The translations under genes and the position numbers were made by a program. From positions 1 through 64,000 of the forward strand of contig NZ_PJIO01000008.1 of the NCBI RefSeq assembly GCF_002929305.1: a stretch of DNA of 64,000 nt. The letters run 5' to 3'. The notes below the pieces were generated by a model. The model saw nothing but the letters and a program-made list of their open reading frames with translations, was not told the DNA's origin and made no database searches. The stretch comes from Arthrobacter sp. GMC3. Its GTDB lineage: Bacteria > Actinomycetota > Actinomycetes > Actinomycetales > Micrococcaceae. Positions 55,478-64,000 of the stretch are shown here, piece by piece (the stretch's first letter is position 1; the number at the start of each line of letters is the position of its first letter).

Positions 55478-56521
55478 ATGCTGAACTACGCGATCGTCGT
55501 GGCGACACGGAACCGGCTCTCGATGCTGAATACATCTCTTCCGCTGTTTCTCGCGCAGACTCGACCACCTTCCCGAATCGTGGTCGTCGACCGGAGCGAC
55601 GACCACCCGCCAGTCCGAGCATATTGTCAACAGCTTGCGGCGACGTCAGACATACCGATCGAAATCGTGTACGGCGAGGCGGCCAATTCGTCAGCACAAC
55701 GAAACCAGGGGTTGGCGCGTGTCACCGAGCAGGTCGTCGCCTTCCCCGACGACGATTCTCTGTGGTATCCGGACACGGCCGCAGAGCTTTTGGCTGTCTA
55801 CGAGGCCGACGCGGAACATCGCTTCGGCGCGGTATCGGCCACCGAGAGCAGGTATCCCCCTGCCGGTGCGCCCCTCGACCGCCCCCCGGCCCAACGATCA
55901 ATAAAAGACGACGTCCGAATCCTTCGATGGCGCAATCGAATTGAAAATCGCCTTGTGCCACAGCCCTTCAACCTTTACGGAACGGAGAAGATTACCGAGT
56001 TGGCGCCTTATGCGACAGCTGATGGTCTGAGCTACCCGATAGTAGAGACGATCGGCGGATATCTGATGAGCTTCCGCACCAATGTGGCGTCCGCATTGCT
56101 GTTCGATGGGCTGTTGGGATCGCGCATAGGGTACGCCACGCACGAGGACAAAGACCTTGGCCTTCGGGTACTTGCCTCCGGATCGCTCATCGCAGCAGCC
56201 CCCCAGGCCTTAGTGTTCCACAATGTGGCACCCGGCAAGCGTGCCAATGGCTTTGATTACGGCTTCTTCCATGTGCTCAACTACGCATACATCTCCCAGA
56301 AGGTGTTTCCGCCCGGCTCGCGTGCACTCGCCAGCCTGCCAAGGTACCTGCGCTACAAGGTGTTTCTCTACTCGCTTCGGCGTTCAGATGCGTACGTGAG
56401 GGACATTCACCGGGGTGCTGTCGCCGCGTTCTCCGGGAGGGACTTGATCATGTCGGCTCCGCGGAGCCGTCTTGCGGAGGCTTACGCGGAAGTGTGCGAC
56501 CGTTACCGCCCGAGGGGATGA
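55478..56521 (+). CDS. Glycosyltransferase family 2
   Basis: A 347-aa cytoplasmic GT-A enzyme. The nucleotide-binding N-terminus is AIVVATRNRLSMLNTSLPLF, followed by RIVVVDRSDDHP. The metal-binding triad is D91-D92-D93 in AFPDDDSLWYP. Acceptor-side motifs include VETIGGYLMSFRTNV and HEDKDLGLRVLASG, the latter with the likely catalytic acid. AAGGAG precedes the ATG. It ends the plus arm of the locus. About 90 bases separate it from the polymerase gene. The sugar transferred cannot be told. Confidence 0.9.
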   Translation: MLNYAIVVATRNRLSMLNTSLPLFLAQTRPPSRIVVVDRSDDHPPVRAYCQQLAATSDIPIEIVYGEAANSSAQRNQGLARVTEQVVAFPDDDSLWYPDTAAELLAVYEADAEHRFGAVSATESRYPPAGAPLDRPPAQRSIKDDVRILRWRNRIENRLVPQPFNLYGTEKITELAPYATADGLSYPIVETIGGYLMSFRTNVASALLFDGLLGSRIGYATHEDKDLGLRVLASGSLIAAAPQALVFHNVAPGKRANGFDYGFFHVLNYAYISQKVFPPGSRALASLPRYLRYKVFLYSLRRSDAYVRDIHRGAVAAFSGRDLIMSAPRSRLAEAYAEVCDRYRPRG

Positions 56522-56952
56522 GCTTGGCCCGATATTGGACTGCGCAGTTTGGTGGTGGACCATGTTCACCCGCGAAGTGAACAAAGTGTTAAGTTCCGCA
56601 AGCGAGGTGATCTGGGAGCCGGCCTTCGGGCTGGCGCACGGCAGCATCGGCGGGCTACTGACAGTGATCTCACCCAGGAACTGGCTCGCGACAGTGTTAG
56701 TAGGGTCGGCCGCTCGGCGAGGTGCCCCTCACGAAGCTCTTTTCCGCTTGGCCACCGTCCGAACCGGACGTGCCAGAATACCGTCCACTCGTCAAAAACT
56801 CCGAAGGCTTTCACACAACCGGCCCAAGACACCCAAGGGTGACACCAATTGGGTCAAACCCGGCATCGAGCCCGTCAGACTGGCAGGCTACAAGGATCAA
56901 CTCCAAGACAAGGAGCCACTCGTTAGTGGGATTTTGGTCCAATCATATGGGC
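56522..56952. other. 431-base gap between the convergent arms of the locus
   Basis: No supported gene. A 169-codon frame (56472-56981, plus strand) begins inside the preceding glycosyltransferase gene and ends inside the converging one, with no family resemblance, and a second overlapping frame is equally plain. No convincing terminator was seen. The gap may be the scar of a deleted gene, since the rest of the locus is tightly packed. Confidence 0.5.
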
Positions 56953-58203
56953 CTATGCTCCAGCCGCCGACGCCTGAATAATGCTTCCCCGTTCGAAAAC
57001 ATCCACAACCTGATCCCCCGTGTCACCCCAACCAGGCAAACTATCGGCATAGCTGCGTCGTTTGGCAAGTTCGGCTTCATCCATCGCGACTACCGCTGAC
57101 AAACCGTCGGCGATCGCCTGTGGTGTTGACGGCACCCACACCGGCCCGGACGTCGCCAAACTCAATCGGGCCATAGGCGAATCGTTTATGACAGGGATCG
57201 CTCCCGCCGCGAGCATTTCAACCGGGGCCAGTGAGACATTCGTGTACGAAAGGGCCAAACCAGCCAAAGAACGGTTGTAAAGAGCGCAGAGTGAGGCTGG
57301 AGTGACGCTACCGTGCGCCGTTACCGGGACGGACCACCGGGTCGGAGTATCCCCCACAACATGTATCTCCTGATCCGGATGCGCCTTGTGGAACAGTTCC
57401 AAGGCCTGTTTGGCAAGCCAGTATCCGCGCCGATCGTCGCGCTTTTTGGCATAAAAAACGACCCCATTTCGAACGCGATTCTCAGAATCTGAATTCGAAT
57501 ACACAGCTGTGTCACAGCCGAAGGGCACAATAGCGGACGCATTGACACTCGCGAACGATGCCAAACACGATGCCACCATTTCCCCCAAGGCAATCATCGT
57601 GAATCCGAACCTGTAAGTGTCCTCCGCGAGTTCCCACAGAGGACCCCGTGCATGGAAGAAGGGTTCATAATCTTGGATGAAATAATACTTGGGGATCGAC
57701 TCGACCGCTCGCCGAGCAACGACGTGAGCAGATTCCCAGGAACTGGCGACAACCACGTCAATACCGTCAATACGCGGCCGCGCACTGCGGACCTCAGCTT
57801 TAACATCAGGCCAAGACGTTCGGATCGTATGAATGTGTCTGTCGATCTTCTCCGTGTCTTTGTCGTACACGAAGATCACGCACCTGTGACCACGTTTTTC
57901 TGCGGCCTGAACCATACGAAACAATGTCGTATGACCTCCGGAGCCCGCTTTTGGTGGCATACAAACCCAGCCAATCGTCAGAGGCGTGGTTCTGGATTGA
58001 AAGGGATCGACTTGTCTGTGTCCCACCGATACGGCCTGCGATTGGCAAATATCATCCCACAGGAGTGGAAAACTATTTTCGCGCCAACCAAACAAATCTT
58101 CTGACTGCCACGACATGCGTTGGGCTATCTTTCCGGCCACCCCAAAAGCACCGTCACGGCGAAACGCTCTGCGGCTCATTTCAATCTTTTCAACAATTGA
58201 CAT
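56953..58203 (-). CDS. WsaF-like glycosyltransferase (GT4 type)
   Basis: A 416-aa GT-B enzyme. The first Rossmann half has IGWVCMPPKAGSGGHTTLFRMVQAAEKRGH and IPKYYFIQDYEPFFHARG, features of the WsaF rhamnosyltransferase family. The second half has NGVVFYAKKRDDRRGYWLAKQALELF and SLAPVEMLAAGAIPVIND, the GT4 donor-binding site. WsaF transfers rhamnose in Geobacillus S-layer glycan assembly; here the donor is inferred only from family resemblance. ATG 58201-58203 follows GAAGGA at good distance; TTG 58212 is too close to it. It is the last gene of the minus arm. Confidence 0.85.
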   Translation of the reverse strand: MSIVEKIEMSRRAFRRDGAFGVAGKIAQRMSWQSEDLFGWRENSFPLLWDDICQSQAVSVGHRQVDPFQSRTTPLTIGWVCMPPKAGSGGHTTLFRMVQAAEKRGHRCVIFVYDKDTEKIDRHIHTIRTSWPDVKAEVRSARPRIDGIDVVVASSWESAHVVARRAVESIPKYYFIQDYEPFFHARGPLWELAEDTYRFGFTMIALGEMVASCLASFASVNASAIVPFGCDTAVYSNSDSENRVRNGVVFYAKKRDDRRGYWLAKQALELFHKAHPDQEIHVVGDTPTRWSVPVTAHGSVTPASLCALYNRSLAGLALSYTNVSLAPVEMLAAGAIPVINDSPMARLSLATSGPVWVPSTPQAIADGLSAVVAMDEAELAKRRSYADSLPGWGDTGDQVVDVFERGSIIQASAAGA

Positions 58204-58255
58204 GTCATTCAATTCCTTCGTGTTGTGGGATCACCGGGCGGACCATCCTGGCCAG

Positions 58256-59347
58256 TTAATACACGCCCGTACGGTGCCATCTGTACCAGCGAACTTCGCT
58301 TGCCACCCTCCGACGCGTACGCCGGCATGCGGCAACCACCGTCGACGCGACCCCGCTCAATCGTTCCTTCCGGCGCCTTTCAAGACCTCTCCAGGCGCGG
58401 AGGCTTGCTGGGTTTTCGACCAGGCTCCGCGCGAAATACAGGTATGAAGCCACCAGTGCGCCTTGTCCGCGACCGCAGTCAATTTCATGGGTGGCAGATA
58501 AAACAGCTTGACTTGCCAAAGTTCGATAGGCCAGTTGATGCATTTTGGGCGCGTCGGTCAATGGAAGACCTGGCTCGCCGAATAGTACGTCGAACATTCC
58601 GGCTCTTTCACGCAAATCAAGCAGTTCATCGACTTCTTGTTCGGACATGCTTCCAGGATGGTCTCGATGCCATGCTTGATCAGCCCCGTGTATGTAGGCC
58701 ACGTCTCCGTGTGCGGCCATTCGAAGCCACATTTCCATGTCATTCGTGTGAGGTAGATTCCTCACGGGGCCAGCCTTCTCAACGGTGGCCCGCCGCATCA
58801 TAACTTCGGGCGAGGTCATGACGTTGTCCCCTCCACGACATCTGTCTTCCAACCACTGCAAGCCTGACCAAACGGTCCACGATTTTGCCAAGGTCCTTGG
58901 TGCAGGCAGGCTGTCACCGCGGAAGTGGAGAGGATGCCCGTAGATGAGTCCAACGCCCGGGAACGCCCGGGCTACGTCAACTCCCCTCTTAAGCGAACCC
59001 GGCGTAAGGAGGTCATCCGCGTCAATACGCACCACAAATTCACCGGTTGCTGCGGCCAAACCGACATTGAAGGTTCCCACGAGGCCAAGGTTTACCTCGT
59101 TTTCAATCACAGACACAGTTCCTTGGTGTATCAGCGCCAACCCGCGAGCCACATGGACGCTGCCGTCAGTGGACTTGTCGTCGACAATGATCACGTCTAC
59201 GTCGACACCCAGTTGTGCTAGCGCGCTTTCAGTGGCTTCTGGCAGATAGTGCCCATAGTTATAGCAAAGTATTATTACCGTTACCGTTGCCGGCATCCCG
59301 TGCGCTGCAGCGGCACGGACTCGCTTCTTTGTTCGAGCCTTCTTCAT
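58256..59347 (-). CDS. Glycosyltransferase family 2, paralogue A
   Basis: A 363-aa GT-A enzyme. A basic N-terminus (KKARTKKRVR) precedes VTVIILCYNYGHYLPEATES, VDVIIVDDKSTDG, and the metal site RIDADD (D109-x-D111). Further motifs are GLIYGHPLHFRG and NDMEMWLRMAAHGDVAYI. It resembles the GT2 at 60842-61909 throughout, including CYNYGHxLP and the W-x-R-x-AxxGxVxxxxGxDQAxxR block, so the two are paralogues on either side of the flippase. ATG 59345-59347 comes after the flippase stop; an upstream reading to 59413 overlaps it. The ribosome site is weak. Confidence 0.9.
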   Translation of the reverse strand: MKKARTKKRVRAAAAHGMPATVTVIILCYNYGHYLPEATESALAQLGVDVDVIIVDDKSTDGSVHVARGLALIHQGTVSVIENEVNLGLVGTFNVGLAAATGEFVVRIDADDLLTPGSLKRGVDVARAFPGVGLIYGHPLHFRGDSLPAPRTLAKSWTVWSGLQWLEDRCRGGDNVMTSPEVMMRRATVEKAGPVRNLPHTNDMEMWLRMAAHGDVAYIHGADQAWHRDHPGSMSEQEVDELLDLRERAGMFDVLFGEPGLPLTDAPKMHQLAYRTLASQAVLSATHEIDCGRGQGALVASYLYFARSLVENPASLRAWRGLERRRKERLSGVASTVVAACRRTRRRVASEVRWYRWHRTGVY

Positions 59348-59360
59348 GAATGTCACTGCG

Positions 59361-60845
59361 TCAAACCCCCAGTTCCTTGTCGTGGAGCACTCGCTCCAGT
59401 GCACTCTCGTCAAAGTTCTCTGATATTGGCTGCCGAATCAAGTGCATCCTGCGCAGAATCCATCGAAACATCAATAATCCATAGATTGCCAGCCCTGCAA
59501 ACCCGCTTAGGAGAACTCCCAACACCGGGATACCCTGGCTTGAGGCGACAATCCAAGCCACCGCGGAGGCCGGGATGACGGCCAACAGCGGGGGCCACAC
59601 CACGTTCCACAATGGAACAAGCGAAACGCCGTTGCGTCGAAGAGCGATTGAATAAAACGCAGCTACCAGAACACCCACGGCAACATGCGACCAACCTGCC
59701 CCCGGCAGGCCAAACCACATAATCCCCAAAACTATGGCTGGGATCAGCACCAGAAACCAAGCCACCTGAACCCAAAACACATCCCTGGTCGCCCCGCGAG
59801 CCGTCAAGAAAGATGCGGCTAAATCAAAGGCAGCCCTAAACGAACCGAACAGCCCCAATGCCTGGAGTATCGGAACTGCAGGCTCCCACCGATTCCCGTA
59901 AAGCAATGCCACCACAGGTCCTGCGACAACGGCCAACAGCACGCCTGCAGGCAGCGCCACCGCCCAAGTCAGGGCCAAAGCATGTTCAAAGGAGCGGTCC
60001 CCTCCTTTTGCTCTAGCCGTTTGCGCAAAAGCAGGCAGGGCAACGGCCCGGATGGCCTGGCCGAGGGCATTCATTGGCCAACTTGATATGTTGAAAGCCA
60101 GGACATAAAAACCCAAAGCCATTGGTCCAGCCATCCGTGAGACGGCGACATTATCGATGTTCAGCAATGCCCACGACAAAAGATTCGCACCCGCAACGGG
60201 CAGGCCAAAAGCCAACACCGGCCGAACTTGAATGCGATCCCACCCAAACCTCGGCCGCTCTCCCGCAAACCAATACTGCAGAATGAGCGTCGACAGCTGC
60301 GCGCAAATGCGGCCCACCGCAAGGGCCATCACACCCCAACCCGAAAATATGAGGGCCAACGTGATTGTCGTGCTAATGGCAAAGTCAACCAAGGAGATAG
60401 TGAACAATTTCCGTTGCTCAAACCTGCGACTCAACGTTGCATATGGTACGACTCCCAGACCGGCTAGTAAAAGGGTCAGGGAAAGCACCGAAATGACGCC
60501 TGCTGACTCGGGGCTGCCTAGCATGCTAGCGGCAAACGGTGCTGTGCCTGCCATCGTCAGGGACAATGTAATCCCGGAAATAGCCCCGAGCGTCGCCACC
60601 GTAGGAGCAATGGCCTTCGGATTCTCCGAGCGGATCAAATCTGCGCTCAAGCCCAAGTCTGCCAGTGCCATCAAGATTGCCTGCACCGTCAACGCGAGTG
60701 CGTAAACTCCAAATTGTTCTGGCGCGAGAATTCTCGCCAGAACGATTCCCACCACCAAGCTACCCATGCGAAGAACCAGGCTGTTTATGCTGCTCCAGAC
60801 CAGGCCCTTCCGGACGGCGCCTCCCAGACCTTCAGAATCACTCAT
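59361..60845 (-). CDS. wzx: Wzx-type oligosaccharide flippase
   Basis: A 494-aa multidrug/oligosaccharidyl-lipid/polysaccharide (MOP) exporter with about twelve to fourteen hydrophobic helices. The opening GLVWSSINSLVLRMGSLVVGIVLARILAPEQFGVYALALTVQ is characteristic of O-antigen flippases; further typical stretches are GFYVLAFNISSWPMNALGQAIRAVALPAF and LQALGLFGSFRAAFDLA. It moves lipid-linked repeat units across the membrane to the polymerase encoded at 53786. ATG 60843-60845 overlaps the upstream GT2 stop (ATGA). Surrounding genes on both sides are glycosyltransferases. Confidence 0.93.
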   Translation of the reverse strand: MSDSEGLGGAVRKGLVWSSINSLVLRMGSLVVGIVLARILAPEQFGVYALALTVQAILMALADLGLSADLIRSENPKAIAPTVATLGAISGITLSLTMAGTAPFAASMLGSPESAGVISVLSLTLLLAGLGVVPYATLSRRFEQRKLFTISLVDFAISTTITLALIFSGWGVMALAVGRICAQLSTLILQYWFAGERPRFGWDRIQVRPVLAFGLPVAGANLLSWALLNIDNVAVSRMAGPMALGFYVLAFNISSWPMNALGQAIRAVALPAFAQTARAKGGDRSFEHALALTWAVALPAGVLLAVVAGPVVALLYGNRWEPAVPILQALGLFGSFRAAFDLAASFLTARGATRDVFWVQVAWFLVLIPAIVLGIMWFGLPGAGWSHVAVGVLVAAFYSIALRRNGVSLVPLWNVVWPPLLAVIPASAVAWIVASSQGIPVLGVLLSGFAGLAIYGLLMFRWILRRMHLIRQPISENFDESALERVLHDKELGV

Positions 60846-61909
60846 ATCCCGTACCGACGCCAAATTCTCCACCGCAGTGCCCAACTCAAGCGGTCATACG
60901 TCAAATACGTTTTCCGCATCAATGGGTGCGAGATTCGGCCCAGTTTTTCCCACCAGTCTCTCGTCTGCTGCAAACGCCCAGGCGTGGACACCAACGCTCT
61001 GTATGAGGTTGCCAGGGCGGTTAATTCTTGTCCCCCGGCGCCAGAATAGCCCGCGCCCAAATGGCGGGCAACGGCAGCGGTCCTGGCGGACTCACGAGCC
61101 AGAGCCACCTGAACCGATGCTCTGAGCGCGGGCTCTTTGCTAAGCTGCGCCCCATGGACTTTGAAGAAGGATTCGAAAGCTCTTGCTCTTCCCTCAAAGT
61201 CCGCCACAATCCCGCCGAAATCCGTTATGTGCATATTGTCCCCGTGCACCCGATAAAATGCCTGGTCAGGTCCATTGACCCGCCCCACACCGCCCAAGCT
61301 CGCTGCCTGCATCCACAGCAACATGTCGGCAGCGTGGGGATGATCGGGATCGTATCCGCCGATATTCGTCAGGATTTCCCGTCTAATCATGGCTTCCGGG
61401 TTGGTTATCAGGTTAGTCCCACGGTGGCAGATTCTTCGGATCCAGTCCTCGCCTTTCCAAATGGACCAGCTTCGCACGTGGATCCGGGCGGAGGGAATTT
61501 CGGACTCAAACGAGGGTGCATAGCCATAGACAAGTCCAACTTCCGGGTGTGCCTCCATTAGGGCAGCAGACCGGGCGAGTGAACCCGGGGCCAGAACATC
61601 GTCTGCGGACAGCAGCACAACATAGTCGCCCGTCACGAGCTTGAGCCCGTCGTTATAGGTGGCGATATGGCCCTGGTTGCACTCGTGTTCCACAACCATA
61701 ACCCTCGAATCCTCAGACGCCAGCTGATGGGCGACGGCTACACTACCGTCCTGTGAAGCATCGTCCACGATAATGACTTCCACGTCGACGCCAGGCTGGG
61801 CAAGAACGCCGGCCACGGCATCCGGAAGAAAATGGCCATAGTTATAGCAGGGAATGACCACGGAGACGATCGGAATTGTTTCAAGCCGCGTGGGTCGCAC
61901 CATTTTCAT
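60842..61909 (-). CDS. Glycosyltransferase family 2, paralogue B
   Basis: A 355-aa GT-A enzyme. Motifs are VVIPCYNYGHFLPDAVAGV, VEVIIVDDASQDG and the metal site LLSADD (101-104), then GLVYGYAPSFESE and AADMLLWMQAASLGGVGRV. The C-terminal 100 residues are helical with a basic end (WRIWRRYG). Close resemblance to paralogue A at 58256 suggests gene duplication with the flippase gene between the two copies. Its start overlaps the aminotransferase stop and its stop overlaps the wzx start, both ATGA, so the minus arm is one operon. Confidence 0.92.
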   Translation of the reverse strand: MKMVRPTRLETIPIVSVVIPCYNYGHFLPDAVAGVLAQPGVDVEVIIVDDASQDGSVAVAHQLASEDSRVMVVEHECNQGHIATYNDGLKLVTGDYVVLLSADDVLAPGSLARSAALMEAHPEVGLVYGYAPSFESEIPSARIHVRSWSIWKGEDWIRRICHRGTNLITNPEAMIRREILTNIGGYDPDHPHAADMLLWMQAASLGGVGRVNGPDQAFYRVHGDNMHITDFGGIVADFEGRARAFESFFKVHGAQLSKEPALRASVQVALARESARTAAVARHLGAGYSGAGGQELTALATSYRALVSTPGRLQQTRDWWEKLGRISHPLMRKTYLTYDRLSWALRWRIWRRYGI

Positions 61910-63039
61910 GATCGCCGCTCCTCTCCCGCTATTGCCTTTACAGCACCAACGAGCGCCTCAACAACCCGTTGCTGCTGCGCCGCCGTGATGTGCGGGAAAA
62001 TTGGCAGCGAAAGGATCCGGCCCGCTGCGGCCTCAGCTACGGGAAAATCGCCCTCTCCCTTGCCCAAGTACGAGAACGCCTTCGTCAGGTGCACGGGCGT
62101 TGGGTAGTGGACTCCTGCGCCGATGCCGACGTCATTCAGGAACTCCAGAACAGCGTCACGACTGTTCACCTGGACAACGTAGAGGTGCCAGACGTCCTCG
62201 TAGTCCAGGCGCGGCACCGGCAGTGAGACACCCGGCACATTGGCCAACAACTCCCCGTATCTGGCTACCGCCTCACGGCGCTTCTGGTTCCAACTTTCTA
62301 GGCGCCGCAGCTTGGCTTTAAGCACAACAGCCTGGATGGTGTCCAACCGAGAGTTCATGCCCACCACGTCATGTACGTACTTGCTGGGGCTGCCATGGCC
62401 GCCGAGCATCCGCACCTGCTCGGCAATGTCTGGATCGTTCGTTGTCACGGCACCGGCGTCACCGGCTGCGCCCAAATTCTTGCCCGGGTAAAAGCTGGTT
62501 GCGGCCGCGACTCCAAAGGAACCGGAAACCTTTCCGTTGTGGCGGGCCCCCTGTGACTGCGCGGCATCCTCAATCACGGCCGCGCCGCATGATTCAGCGA
62601 GGGCCAGGATCTCCTCCATTGGGGCAAGCTTTCCAAACAGGTGGACTGGAACAATGGCCTGGGTTTTCGGGCTGATGGCCCCGGCCACGCACATCGGGTC
62701 GATGAGCAGGTGTGCCGCGTCGACATCGACAAGCACCGGCACGGCGCCAATGCGGGCCACGGCCTCTGCAGTCGCTACAAACGTGTTCGCGGGAAGAATG
62801 ACCTCCCCACCAACGCCGACCCCGGTAGCCCGGAGAGCAAGTTCCAAGGCATCCGTGCCATTGCCGACACCGATGCAGTGGGCCGCACCTACATAGTTCG
62901 CGTATGCGCTTTCAAACTCCTTGACCGCGGGCCCGCCGATGTACGCCGCCGAACGCAGCACCCCCAAGACTTCGGCCTCTGTTTCCTCTGCGATCTCGGC
63001 CTGTTGCGCCCGCAAATCCACCAACGGAATGTGTTCCAT
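61906..63039 (-). CDS. DegT/DnrJ/EryC1-family sugar aminotransferase
   Basis: A 377-aa PLP enzyme that aminates a keto group on a nucleotide-activated sugar. The PLP lysine is K187 in TSFYPGKNLGAAGDAGAV, the PLP-ring contacts are D158 and Q161 in VIEDAAQSQGA, and ANTFVATAEAV and RLDTIQAVVLKAKL are the family signatures. Together with the NeuD-like acyltransferase next door it probably makes an N-acylated amino sugar for the polymer. GGGGAGGA precedes ATG 63037-63039; a longer open frame to 63180 reads over the upstream gene and is rejected. Confidence 0.94.
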   Translation of the reverse strand: MEHIPLVDLRAQQAEIAEETEAEVLGVLRSAAYIGGPAVKEFESAYANYVGAAHCIGVGNGTDALELALRATGVGVGGEVILPANTFVATAEAVARIGAVPVLVDVDAAHLLIDPMCVAGAISPKTQAIVPVHLFGKLAPMEEILALAESCGAAVIEDAAQSQGARHNGKVSGSFGVAAATSFYPGKNLGAAGDAGAVTTNDPDIAEQVRMLGGHGSPSKYVHDVVGMNSRLDTIQAVVLKAKLRRLESWNQKRREAVARYGELLANVPGVSLPVPRLDYEDVWHLYVVQVNSRDAVLEFLNDVGIGAGVHYPTPVHLTKAFSYLGKGEGDFPVAEAAAGRILSLPIFPHITAAQQQRVVEALVGAVKAIAGEERRS

Positions 63040-63040
63040 G

Positions 63041-63724
63041 CTAGACAATCCTCCCCAGTTCCTTGACAAGTTCTTCTGTGTGGTGAGCCACGATCGGGCG
63101 GGCAGGTACCCCCACCCACGTCTGCCCGTCAGGAACGTCGGTAACGACGGCGGCCCCCATCCCCACTGTTGCACCCGCACCGACCGTGCGGCCCTCCCGA
63201 ACGCTTGAGTTCATGCCCAGATACGCCGCCTTGCCAACGTGCACGCTGCCGCCCAAGGAGACCCCTGCGGTCAGCGTCGCAAAGTCCGCCAGCTCGTCGT
63301 CGTGAGTCAACGTCACGTTGGGCATGAGGACCACGTGGCTGCCCACGCGGACGCCCGCGGTCAGCACCACGTTGGAAAGCAGGACGCTCCCCGCCCCCAC
63401 TGTGGTCCCCACAGATACAATGGCCGTCCGGTCAATCACTGTCGCGTACCGTTCGCTGCGCACGCCAAGCAGACCGAGGCGCGAGGCGATCACTTCCCGG
63501 ACCGCGCCCTTCCCTGCGCAGATGAGCACCCGGGCGTTGGGATGGTCGACGACGTCGGGGATCCCTCCCAACACCCGAACGCCATCGATTATGGTGCCTG
63601 CGAGCGCGGGATCGTCGTCGAGAAACCCGATGACCTGATGGGCGCCAGAACTTCGCAGGGAGGCTAGAACCTCACGGGCCAGACCGCTGGCCGCCACCAA
63701 CATAACCTCATCCACGGCTCTCAC
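63041..63724 (-). CDS. NeuD/PglD-like sugar O- or N-acyltransferase
   Basis: A 227-aa protein. The N-terminal Rossmann-like part starts VMLVAASGLAREVLASLR and has GFLDDDPALAGT, typical of the PglD/NeuD nucleotide-sugar binding domain. Residues about 90-205 are a left-handed beta helix of hexapeptide repeats (TVGAGSVLLSNVVLTAGVRV, MPNVTLTHDDELADFATL) where acetyl-CoA binds. The catalytic His is likely that in LTHDD. It would acetylate the amino group added by a DegT enzyme. GTG 63722-63724 overlaps the stop of the partial aminotransferase gene (GTGA). Confidence 0.92.
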   Translation of the reverse strand: MRAVDEVMLVAASGLAREVLASLRSSGAHQVIGFLDDDPALAGTIIDGVRVLGGIPDVVDHPNARVLICAGKGAVREVIASRLGLLGVRSERYATVIDRTAIVSVGTTVGAGSVLLSNVVLTAGVRVGSHVVLMPNVTLTHDDELADFATLTAGVSLGGSVHVGKAAYLGMNSSVREGRTVGAGATVGMGAAVVTDVPDGQTWVGVPARPIVAHHTEELVKELGRIV

Positions 63725-64000
63725 ACCCTACCTGCGGACCGGACCGCGTCAATGACCCGTTCCTGCTCGCTATCGGTGAGTTGGTGGTAGACGGGCAGGA
63801 TCAAGGTGTTGTCCGTCAGTCGCTCTGTCACGCGGAGCTCAACTGTGCCAGTATCTTTTCCGGCATAAGCGGGTTGACGATGGGAGGCCATGATGCCGCG
63901 ACGGGCCGAGATGCCCTGTTCGGCCAGGTGTTGGAGCACCCCCTCGCGGCTGGCGCCGAAATCCGGTAGTACTTCCAGCCAGAACGATTGGAAGTTGCTG
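63721..64000 (-). CDS. C-terminal part of a second DegT-family aminotransferase
   Basis: The minus-strand frame enters from the right edge with SNFQSFWLEVLPDFG, followed by GVLQHLAEQGISARRGIM and LPVYHQLTDSEQERVI, the standard C-terminus of DegT/DnrJ/EryC1 aminotransferases. The PLP lysine lies outside the window. About 92 residues are visible. It overlaps the acyltransferase start by GTGA. With two aminotransferases in one operon, the repeat unit may contain two amino sugars, or a diamino sugar. Confidence 0.86.
   Translation of the reverse strand, partial: SNFQSFWLEVLPDFGASREGVLQHLAEQGISARRGIMASHRQPAYAGKDTGTVELRVTERLTDNTLILPVYHQLTDSEQERVIDAVRSAGRV

Noticed and set aside
55384..55944. 186-codon plus-strand frame
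   Set aside because: It runs out of frame through the GT2 gene at 55478, which has clear motifs.
47190..64000. Teichoic acid locus because of the TagA-like domain
   Set aside because: The GT26 domain also occurs in capsule and enterobacterial common antigen pathways; Wzx, Wzy and Wzz-like genes point to a Wzy-dependent polysaccharide, and no TagB/TagF or ABC exporter genes were seen.

Overview
The window looks like chromosome from a high-GC Gram-positive actinobacterium, most likely Arthrobacter sensu lato or another Micrococcaceae. The reasons are the high GC content, frequent GTG and TTG starts with ATGA/GTGA overlaps, an acyl-CoA carboxylase with a small epsilon subunit, a mycobacterium-like lpdA - purine nucleoside phosphorylase - phosphosugar mutase neighbourhood, and DUF2505, DUF885 and FUSC proteins. 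No rRNA, tRNA, CRISPR array, intact transposase or phage gene was seen.

Bases 1-22,200 hold a pH-sensor-type adenylate cyclase, a PH-domain membrane protein, biotin ligase (birA) and the acyl-CoA carboxylase beta and epsilon subunits. About 13 kb of accessory genes follow (FUSC, DUF885, a MarR-linked SDR operon, a dicarboxylate symporter, YbjQ, TetR+MMPL, a methyltransferase) before Maf, a winged-helix/membrane-protein pair and the biotinylated alpha subunit. In many actinobacteria birA-accD-accE-maf-accA lie together, so here the cluster appears split. A similar 19-21 bp palindromic site lies upstream of both accD and accA. Three 65-bp tandem repeats follow accA.

Bases 22,200-34,600 are mainly housekeeping: an MFS transporter, NAD(P)H-quinone dehydrogenase LpdA, purine nucleoside phosphorylase, phosphosugar mutase, deoxyribose-phosphate aldolase, Mfd and a DUF2505 protein. 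An AbiEi/DUF559-like gene sits between the phosphorylase and the mutase, with copies of a double-palindrome repeat at both ends. A further copy lies before the response regulator.

Bases 34,600-40,050 encode a surface or matrix module: an ER/SipW-type signal peptidase, three exported proteins sharing an A-x-W-N-[QK]-like signal region, a C-terminally anchored surface protein, an OmpR-type response regulator and a divergent HPt-like protein whose phospho-acceptor histidine is replaced by leucine. Four helically phased GATCAAG/GCTCAAG repeats lie in the intergenic region between the divergent halves. NhaA, VanZ, SufU/SufS, a GDPD-like lipoprotein, a truncated rmlB remnant and an LhgO-like oxidase follow.

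Bases 47,190-64,000 are a Wzx/Wzy-type exopolysaccharide or capsule locus of two convergent arms. The plus arm has a three-domain glycosyltransferase (WecG/TagA + GT2 + GT2), a decayed-looking 1.35 kb stretch, a putative rhamnosyltransferase, two Wzz-like proteins, a Wzy-like polymerase and a GT2. The minus arm, read from the right edge, has a partial DegT aminotransferase, a NeuD-like acyltransferase, a DegT aminotransferase, a GT2, the Wzx flippase, a paralogous GT2 and a WsaF-like glycosyltransferase. The SipW module lying close to this locus recalls the tapA-sipW-tasA plus eps matrix system of Bacillus. That parallel is the most interesting hypothesis in the window.
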